Source: Pictodentalium vernedei
Lineage: Eukaryota; Mollusca; Scaphopoda; Dentaliida; Dentaliidae
Direction: 5' to 3'
NCBI GenBank assembly: GCA_031216915.1
Contig: CM062297.1
Location: 361,907,704 to 361,971,703, forward strand
Length of the DNA stretch: 64,000 nt
Of this stretch, positions 56,834 through 64,000 are shown piece by piece. The number at the start of each line of letters is the position of its first letter. The stretch's first letter is position 1. Position numbers and translations under genes: made by a program. The notes beneath the pieces are model-generated. The model was not told where the DNA came from. It was given only the letters and a program-made list of their open reading frames with translations, and did no database searches.

Positions 56834-58560
56834 CGATTCGTCCCAGGTTGGAGGAAGGATATCAGAGTTTGCAGACCGTTGGGCCACGATCACAACCGAT
56901 CCTTTGGTGTTAGATGTTGTTCGATCCGGTCTGCGGATATCCTTTCGGAGGCACTCCACTCTGTCGAGAGTGGCTCTTCCAACCCAAGTTCCTTCAGACG
57001 TTTCACGTCGGGAACTTTTGATCACGGAGATAGGCAATCTCTTGTCAAAGGGGCGATCGAGGTCGTCAAGAACATTCATTCAGTTGGATTTTATTCCCGC
57101 CTGTTCTTGGTGCCGAAGAAAGACGGCCGACTCTGACCGGTTATCGATCTGAGTATCCTGAACCAGTCTATCATTGCTCCCAAATTCAGCATGGAGACTT
57201 TCAGGCCGGTTCGCCGCTCCATTCATCAGGGAGATTTCGCTTTCAGCATCGACCTGCGAGACGCTTGCTTTCACTTTCCGATTCATCGGACATCGCTAAA
57301 GTATCTCGGCCTCAACCTGGCCCTTGGGCCTTCACCCGACTGATGTCGCATGTGATAGCCTTCCATCGCACACGGTCCAGGATGATTACTTCGGCGTATC
57401 AGGACGATATCCTCCAGGGGCGCTTCAATGCTGCTCGTCTGGAGTCAGATGTCGACACACTATTGGGCCAACACACGTCGCTAGGGTTCAGAGTCAACGA
57501 GCAGAAGTCGTACCTGGTCCATTCTCAGTCGTTTTGTCATTTGGGGATTGACTTCCGTACTCAGCTGAATGCGATGGCAGTTCCCCGGGCGAGGGTTGTG
57601 ATTCTCTCGGCTTTCGCCCTGACTCTGACCCAGTCCACGTCCGCGACGGAGTATTCTCCGGCTGCTCGGTCTCTGCGGTTCGGTGGAGGATCTCATTCCT
57701 CTAGGTCGGCTGCATGTCAGACCCCCTCCAACACTCTCTGCTCAGTCGTTGGAGGCCAAATGTCGATCGTCTGGATCTGGTGCTTTAGTTACCAGAATCT
57801 TCAGCGTCACCTTCTACCCTGGAAAGATGTTCAGTGGATTATGCAGGGAGTTCCGCTGCACTTGCCCATGTCCTATCGTGTTCTGACGGAAGATGCCGGC
57901 GATCTCGGATGGGGCGCGACGTTGGATCCTCTAGGTCTTTCCCTTCACGGTGTGTGAGACCAGGATCAAGCAGCTCTTCACATCAACCAAGAGGAGCTTC
58001 TTGCTCTTCTTCTTAGTTTCCGGCAGTGGACCCCCCCCCCCCCACCACACCTTTCGAATCGTCAGGTCCTTCTGTTGTCCGACAATTCGACAGAGGTCGC
58101 TTACATGCGGTAGCAGGGCGGCACGCACTCGGTTTCTATGTTCGAATTGGCTCGGGATCTTCTACTGCTAGCTCAGGATGGCAACGCCGGAGTGGGGGTT
58201 CGTCACATTTCCGGTCGTCTGAACGTTCTAGCCAACTCCATGTCCCGACGGAGTAGGGTGATTTCCACCGAGTGGATACTTCACAGGGCAGTGTTCCAGT
58301 CGCTTTGCGATCTCTGGGATTGTCCCCACATCGATCTTTTTGCGACCCGTTGGAACCATCAAGTGGACACTTCCGTGTCTCCGTGTCCACATCCTCCGGC
58401 TTTCGCCGTGGACGCTCTGTCACGCGATTGGAACGGCCTAGTCGGTTACACCTTCCCGCCGGTTCCGATCCTGATCGCTCCCCTGTCACCTCAGCGGGTG
58501 TGGATCAATCAGCTCAGCTCTCTGTTGGCGGCGGTTCCGGCATGTCTCCCTCTTCGTCGT
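56834..58560 (+). pseudogene. DIRS reverse transcriptase and RNase H
   Basis: GGRISEFADRWATITTDP and VRSGLRISF open the domain (about 56849-56950). KGAIEVV, GFYSRLFLVPKKDGRL, then a TGA stop at about 57135 and PVIDLSILNQ follow. FSIDLRDACFHFPIH (about 57240) carries the first catalytic Asp, and YQDDIL at 57397-57414 is the YxDD active site, with Gln at the variable position. LGFRVNEQKS and HLGIDF follow. RNase H is represented by LTEDAGDLGWGATL (about 57885; its expected first Asp block reads TEDA), HINQEELLALLLSFRQW (about 57980), LLLSDNSTEVAYM (about 58070), GVRHISGRLNVLANSMSRR (about 58195) and the downstream DLFATRWNHQ/AVDALSRDW block typical of DIRS. Two or more frameshifts, two in-frame stops and a C13 run at 58031-58043 disrupt it. 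Confidence 0.85.
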
Positions 58561-58639
58561 GACCTTCTTTGTCAAGGTCATCCGAGGAGGTTTCACGTCG
58601 ACCCGACTTCATTGTGCCTTCACACATATCTTTTGTCAG

Positions 58640-59632
58640 GTCCTGTCTCCTCCGTGGAGGTTTTTCGAGACAAGCAGTGGCGTGTATTTCTTCTTCAAGG
58701 CGGCACTCCACTGGTTTAGCCTATGCGGCTAAGTGGAAGGTCTTCTGTCGATGGTGTGCTGATCACTCTGTTGATTATGCCGATCCTTCGATAACACAGA
58801 TTACGGAGTTTCTGGTATATCTGTTTGATTCTCGTGGTCTCCAACCTGCTACCATTAAGAGCACAGTTCCATGCTTTTGGAGACCTTTTCGTATGTGGGA
58901 AAGAGTCGCATCGGCACTAATCGGTACCTCTCCAAGCTTATTCGTCACGTTTCTTTGAAAAGGCCTAGGATTTTGCAGCTTATCCCAAGATGGAATCTTT
59001 CTTGGGCGCTGCTTTTTTATGGGGGGGGGGGGGGGGCGCCGTTCGAACCTTTTTATCCCAGGTGGATATGCGTTTTCTCACATACAAGACGGCTTTTCAG
59101 ATGGCTTTTGCCTCAGCCAGAAGGTTTAGTGAGCTTCACGCCCTCTCGGTTGATCCGGCCTTTTTCAGGAGATGCACCAACAGTGTTACTTTTACCACTG
59201 ATTGCTCCTTTCTGGCCAAGAATCAGTTGCCAGAAACTACTCCACCTCCTATCTGTATCTCTTCCTTCTGCTGAGGGTAATCGCCCTTTGCTCTGTCCGG
59301 TTCGTGCTATTCGCATTTATCTCAACCGGACGCAGATCATTAGAAAAGGCAGGAAACGATTTTCGTCTGTCTCTTATTCCTGGTCGACAGAAGATCTCTC
59401 CTCAATCCATTTCTCTTGTATTACCAATCATATTTCTGCCCACGAGGCACGTGCCTTGTCTACCTCCTGGGCTTATGCTAACTCCGTCAAGTTGTCGGGT
59501 GTTATGCAGGCAGCCTACTGGGGAAATGCTTCTACTTTCTCCACCTTCTATCTACCTCAGCTGCAGGAGCAGTCTGGGGACCTTCTTGTCTTTGGGCACT
59601 CTTTTTTCTGCTCAGGCTGTTGTCTACCCTAG
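58640..59632 (+). pseudogene. DIRS tyrosine recombinase
   Basis: The N-terminal SAM-like core-binding part is recognisable as AKWKVFCRWCADHSVDY, ITEFLVYLFDSRGLQPATIKS (about 58723-58865). The catalytic part includes FKTxF-like FLTYKTAFQMAFASARRFSELHAL (about 59070-59145, containing the first catalytic Arg), VTFTTDCSFLAKNQ, then HEAR at 59441-59452 (the HxxR motif), AAYWGN, and FYLPQL with the candidate nucleophilic Tyr at 59549-59551. All expected catalytic positions can be seen, but they lie in three frames. A G16 run (59021-59036) sits inside the domain. The element would use this enzyme to integrate a circular cDNA without target duplication. Confidence 0.85.
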
Positions 59633-59858
59633 CCATTATGCTTCTTACAAGGTCAGTTCCTGCCATGTGCTAGGTTCCTGTCCTTTCTGTCTGTTTGTCC
59701 CACGGAGCCATACGCCTCATCTTTCATTGTATTTTACTAACGTTTGTGATGTTATGGCTTTAGAGGCCAAAGGAACTCTTCTTCTGTCCACGGTTCCAGC
59801 GCAGTCGGGTTATGTGGGAGTTGGTTATGTGATTCCCTCCTCATAGTTCTATGCAGCC

Positions 59859-60303
59859 TGTTGTAAATAACTGTAAGGTAGGTTTATCAGAAATTTAAAT
59901 TTTATAGTAAATTTCCTTTCTTATTATACCTACCACTATTGTTTACGTGGAGGCCCTCCCGTCTTCTTATTCGGGTAAGAATCCTTCCTCCCCGCTGATC
60001 ACATAACTCCATTCTTGGCGGATTCAGAAGAATGAGTCATTGGTTACACTCTGCACTGGTACCGGAAGTGGTGGGACTGTTCTAGGAGACGAGTGTCTCC
60101 TACTGGGTGTGCGCCGGTAGCACTCGACCCAGTTTTGGCTTTTTTTTCTTGGTGCTTTTGTCCCACTTTTCTTCCCCAAATTGCTTGGGAAAGATCAAAA
60201 TAGAGAGTATACTTCCGAGTTAGGGGCTTCCACTGTAATGCAAGCCTGTTGTAAACAATTGTGGTAGGTATTATAAGAAAGGAAATTTACTATAAAATTT
60301 AAA
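59859..60303. repeat. DIRS-like right-end repeats
   Basis: CAGCCTGTTGTAAATAACTG (59854) recurs directly as CAAGCCTGTTGTAAACAATTG (60240). TTTATAGTAAATTTCCTTTC (about 59905) followed by ACCTACCAC recurs inverted as GTGGTAGGT...GAAAGGAAATTTACTATAAA (about 60262-60298). A mix of direct and inverted short repeats near one end fits the internal complementary region and terminal repeat of DIRS elements. The intervening 280 bp is non-coding. Confidence 0.7.
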
Positions 60304-60939
60304 TGCTTGTTACAAAGGTGTGAAGAGATACAACAATGCTTTATCCCTGTCAAGTAACATTGATGAACCTGTGTTACATGCATTAGTCATTCTTATTTTG
60401 TAATTCGAACCAAGCAATGAATCACAGGCATAATTACTTCTATTTCACATCATACTCGTCGCCAAACGTCCTCGATTAGAAAATTAGCAACAGACATTTT
60501 TCCCGATCAACAAAACGAAATTGGAACCGGATTCTCTAGTTTTTTTCGGATGTTGACTTAACAAATTACTTTTTGCGCACACGGTTTTCATCTATAAATT
60601 CGTGCAAAACCTACATAACGACCGAGTCCGATCCGGATCCGTAAAAACGTTAATCACTTACTGTAGTTCGTTATGAAACCAAACTGAACAACGAACGTTT
60701 TCCAAACTATCAGACTGATTGTTCAATGTTTTGAACCTAGAGGGTTTATATTTTCCAAGATGTCAACCAGTGGATTATTAATAAGATATATGGCAAATTT
60801 ACATTTTACTTGACGAATAGATAAATAAGACCAGAATAACTTACAAAAATCGTTTTTTAATTGTTATTGTCGTTCCATTTTTTTTTTACTGCAGAATATA
60901 GCTTATGATCCCTAATTGTGAAAGAGTTTGTTCGAATCC
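60304..60939. other. AT-rich stretch without recognised gene
   Basis: A small relic of the family-A MITE arm (AGAATATAGCTTATGATCCCT, 60894) is visible. Otherwise nothing was recognised. Confidence 0.4.
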
Positions 60940-62112
60940 AGGACAAATCGCCAATGGACAAAATGCCCATCAGACAAAATGCCAATGAACAAAATGCCAA
61001 TGGACAAAATGCCAATCAGATAAAATGCCCATCGATTCTCAAAATAAAATATAAATAACATTAACATAAAGTGAAATAAAATTGTGTTTTCCATGGTAAT
61101 AGCACTTATTTTCACAACAATTTTTCAACCTTTTCACAACAACTGTTTCAACATTTAAAACAACATTACATAACATTTTTACACCCAGGATTGTCTGATC
61201 ACTTCTATAATTATACGACGGTTCAGGGAAATCGGTGAGAAAACAATTACGGGGGATGAAAAAGGTTTTCAGTAGGATTTATGGTTGTCAATTTGTCAAT
61301 TCTAGATATGCTAACATTATATTATTAATTTACAGACTGCCTTCCATAATAAATCAACTGATACCATAAAGAGGTGAGCAATTTTAAATATCAAATCTAC
61401 TGCCTATAGGAAGTAGTTTTATTTCTCCACTTTCATCATTTCATTGCCTATTATTTATTTACCAGCCTGAGTTTAGCAAGAAACTGTCCATAATTGTTTT
61501 GTTATAATTTATAGGAGAGGGTCATTTGGCTCATTCCAATAAATTGTAACAAAACAATTATATATTACTATTATTAATAATAATACCTAGGGCTTTTAGT
61601 ATGAAAGGACTAAAAAACTTTCATCACTTTTCAGAGTTAATCCTAACAATCTGTTAGCCTAATACAATGGCCTAGTCCTTACAGGAATTCCTCGAAAGTT
61701 TTGTTCCCAGATACTTTGGAATAACTTCCTCACTCCAATAACAGTTTCACCTCTATCTCCAGTTGGACCTTCTAAATGTTCCGGATGCATATGCGGCATC
61801 AAAACAATCTAATAGCGGTTCTGCACTGGGAACACAATTTTGTCTTGGGAACAAAAGAAATGACAACAGAGACTGACAAACCAACAAATACTGTGGAAAA
61901 AACAAGTTAGGGTAAAGAAAAAGAAAAAGTCAATTAAAAAAGAAAGTCCCCTTATCAAAGGTTACACGACAACAACAGCTGGTGTGAAGAAAAAGTTTAA
62001 AAAGACAATTATGATGACAAAAAAATGTGATTGGCATTTTGTCCATTTTATATTTTCTGGATGGGCATTTTGTCTGATTGGCATTTTGTCCATTGGCATT
62101 TTGTCTACGCAC
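60940..62112. mobile_element. Possible non-autonomous element bounded by inverted ACAAAATGCC arrays
   Basis: At 60955-61032 the unit GACAAAATGCC(A/C)AT(C/G) is repeated about five times. At 62031-62107 the same unit is repeated about four times in the opposite orientation (ATTGGCATTTTGTC). The ~1 kb between is AT-rich and non-coding. Inverted iterated ends suggest a MITE or foldback, but no target duplication or sharp terminus could be placed. Confidence 0.55.
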
Positions 62113-62304
62113 CAGTTTGTTCCTATCACGTGTTTAGGGACGTATAAAAACATATTCGTGTTTAGAAAATATAATGTGAGTGTTGTCGTAAATTCGTATG
62201 TAATAGTGGCGTAAATAAGCACTTTTATTATATGCTAGCCTTTGAAATATCGTAAATTATGTAAAAGACATTTCTCGATATCCATCGACTCGAAAGTCAC
62301 ACAC

Positions 62305-63318
62305 TCAATATCTGGCATGACCTCCGTTTGCATCGACTACTGCTGTGCATCTACGCCTCATGGAATCAAACAAGTTAGCATGGAAGTGTTGTGGGATGTT
62401 GTTCCATATTTTGATAAGCTGTCTTTGGAGTTCCACAAGCGTTGACGGTGCATGGGGAAGCCGGCGTAGCTGACGTTTCATTTCGTCCCATACGTGCTCA
62501 ATGGGTGAGATATCGGGCGAATTTGCGGGCCAAGGAAGAACATCCACTTTTTGTTGCTGCAGATACTGTTGAACAACACGAGCTGCGTGGGGTCGGGCGT
62601 TGTCCTGCTGTAGAATGACGCCGGGGCCGTGACGTTGCAGAAATGGGACAACAACAGGTGTAAGCACTTCATCACGATATCTGGCTGCATTGAGATTGCC
62701 AGCAATAATGACCAGCTCAGTTCTGTTACGGGCAGTGATGCCATCCCACACCATGAGAGACCCTCCCCCATAACGGTTTCGCTCCACGACACATGGATCT
62801 GCGTAGCGTTCGTTTCGACGTCTGTACACTCTCTGGCGGCCATCTGATGATGAAAGATGGAAACGACATTCATCTGTGAATAAAACACGTCGCCACCAGT
62901 GTAAGGGATGCCTGAGGTGTTGTCTACACCACTGCAGTCGAGCACAGCGATGACGTAACGTCAAAATCGGACGAATTGCAGGTCTTCGAGGACGTAAGCC
63001 GTATTCTCTCAGCCGGTTGATTACTGTTTGAGGATGTATCCGTCTCAGGTTAGGGATGTTCCTGGCTGTCGTCGTTGCCGTTTGTTGCCGGTTCCGGAGA
63101 TGGACGACACGGATATACCGATCTTGTGCATGGGTGGTAACTCGGGGTCTCCCGGAGCGGGGTCGGTCTCGAACGTCATCATGTTGTGCATGTCGATGGA
63201 CTAGCCTGTCTACAGTGTTACGGTGGCAGTTCAAAAGCTGGGCAACCTCTCTGTGTGTTCTGCCAGCTCTAATCATACCCAGGGCAAGGAGACGTTGATT
63301 CATTGTCAATCTTGGCAT
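62305..63318 (-). CDS. Tc1-like DD34E transposase, full-length open frame
   Basis: A single uninterrupted 337-residue frame, the usual length for Tc1-like transposases. The N-terminal part (about residues 5-60) has two helix-turn-helix regions and a GRPR AT-hook-like motif (56-59), which bind the inverted repeats. The RNase H-fold catalytic domain carries Asp149 (VLFTDECRFHL), Asp239 (ILQQDNARPHA) and Glu274 (DISPIEHVWDEM) with exactly 34 residues between the last two, the DD34E signature. Also present are RYADPCVVERNRYGGGSLMVW and WPANSPD. The start Met was chosen because MPRLT followed by an HTH is the family's normal opening. The enzyme would excise and insert its element at TA sites. All catalytic residues are present, so it could be functional. 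I could not find matched terminal inverted repeats, so the element itself may be incomplete. It could serve related non-autonomous copies. Confidence 0.92.
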   Translation of the reverse strand: MPRLTMNQRLLALGMIRAGRTHREVAQLLNCHRNTVDRLVHRHAQHDDVRDRPRSGRPRVTTHAQDRYIRVVHLRNRQQTATTTARNIPNLRRIHPQTVINRLREYGLRPRRPAIRPILTLRHRCARLQWCRQHLRHPLHWWRRVLFTDECRFHLSSSDGRQRVYRRRNERYADPCVVERNRYGGGSLMVWDGITARNRTELVIIAGNLNAARYRDEVLTPVVVPFLQRHGPGVILQQDNARPHAARVVQQYLQQQKVDVLPWPANSPDISPIEHVWDEMKRQLRRLPHAPSTLVELQRQLIKIWNNIPQHFHANLFDSMRRRCTAVVDANGGHARY

Positions 63319-63681
63319 GCTAATGTGGAGTCGTTTTAACAGCAGCGCAAGTTTGAATGCGAACGGTAGGAAGGCCTTACTTTAGTGTTTAAATACCCAA
63401 GGATTCACACAGCTGCATGAATTTTCAGACTCTCCACGTGCAAAACATGCCTTTTCACAAACGTGCAGCACGTCATTTAACGTTAATGCAATTTTAACGG
63501 GGAAAGCTGTTTTTGTGTTCAACATAACTTATTCATGAACAGGTTAACACTCTTTACACCTACGAAATTATATTTTTGGAGTTTGATCAATTTCTGCAAT
63601 GCACACTTTCTTTTTTGGGCGAGTATATATACATATATATTTTTATTGCGACAGTCTTGTCTGGTCGTCTAAAATTAAGAG
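63319..63681. other. Upstream flank of the Tc1-like gene
   Basis: Non-coding. It should contain the transposon's 5' end, but no inverted counterpart of 62200-62304 was found by eye. Confidence 0.4.
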
Positions 63682-64000
63682 TTATTTATTATTTATTTAG
63701 TTATTAGGGTTTAACGACACCTTAACAGCCAAGGTCATATCGTGTCGGTGACAGTTTTACGGGTGGAGGAAGCCTGAGTACACGGAGAGAACCACCGAGC
63801 GACGGAGAACAGCTGCCAGCTCCCCGACATCGTTATTCCGCACTGCAGCACAGGCAGGGTTAGATTGCTTCAAGACATGCGCACCATCGATGTGCAGCAC
63901 GCCTTACTACACGGTGTCATCGTGCCCCCATGTGGACAATCGGGGTTAAGTGCCTTGCCCAAGGACACAACGCGGGAGTCAGAATCGATCGCTCAGACGG
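63682..64000 (-). mobile_element. SINE, probably 5S-headed, cut by the window end
   Basis: Tail TTATTTATTATTTATTTAG, then GGTTTAACGACACCTTAACAGCC and the common body to AATCGATCGCTCAGACGG at the edge. That last stretch equals the body/head junction of the 5S-headed copy at 11933-12310, so the unseen head is predicted to be 5S-like. Confidence 0.8.

Larger units (their letters stand above)
54480..60303 (+). mobile_element. DIRS-like tyrosine-recombinase retroelement, decayed
   Basis: The order gag-like region, reverse transcriptase, RNase H, tyrosine recombinase, then short terminal repeats on one strand is that of DIRS-order retroelements, which integrate with a recombinase instead of an integrase. 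The block is visibly more GC-rich than its flanks from about 54,480 to 60,200. The coding part is broken by several frameshifts and in-frame stops, so it is inactive. I find right-end repeats (59859-60303) but no matching left terminus before the gag region, so the left end is lost or unrecognised. Confidence 0.85.

Overview
This is eukaryotic nuclear DNA, AT-rich and built almost wholly of transposable-element debris and satellite-like repeats. I found no convincing host protein gene. The element mix is DIRS-type tyrosine-recombinase retroelement, CR1/L2-like LINE, Tc1/mariner, hAT-like and piggyBac-like MITEs, and SINEs with tRNA or 5S rRNA heads. The 5S-like head reads like a lophotrochozoan 5S gene. 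I therefore infer a marine invertebrate, probably a mollusc or relative, with modest confidence.

Layout, left half. 1-1097 is a dead Tc1-like transposase on the minus strand. From 2 to 23 kb lie many short palindromic MITEs flanked by TTAA, three of them stacked end to end at 10.69-11.41 kb. Between them are SINE copies, a 994-bp foldback element with 22-bp tandem arrays in its arms (12541-13534), and three copies of a composite repeat (3.1-4.1, 12.4-14.6 and 18.1-19.5 kb). Those copies act as filled and empty sites for one another, so they date and delimit several insertions. 15.23-15.70 kb is a higher-order array of ~12-bp palindromes. 24.06-26.5 kb is a nine-unit tandem array. 33.99-34.9 kb is a LINE reverse-transcriptase relic.

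Layout, right half. 35.4-39.5 kb is a giant (4.1 kb) foldback structure. 41.25-49.29 kb is a higher-order satellite: three ~2.7-kb units, each made of ~330-340-bp monomers and a poly(A) end, the last two nearly identical. 52501-53220 is a cleanly bounded hAT-like element with an 8-bp target duplication. 54.5-60.3 kb is a GC-richer, decayed DIRS-like retroelement with gag, reverse transcriptase/RNase H and tyrosine recombinase domains. 62305-63318 (minus) is a full-length Tc1-like DD34E transposase with an open frame, the only intact protein-coding gene I support. The window ends in a SINE.

How the pieces relate. The MITEs, foldbacks and SINEs are non-autonomous, and no piggyBac or hAT transposase is visible here, so their enzymes must lie elsewhere. 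The most interesting signals are one SINE body carried by two unrelated Pol III promoter heads (tRNA-like and 5S-like), the shared-TTAA chain of three different MITEs, the exactly periodic foldback arms, and the recently homogenised 2.69-kb satellite units.
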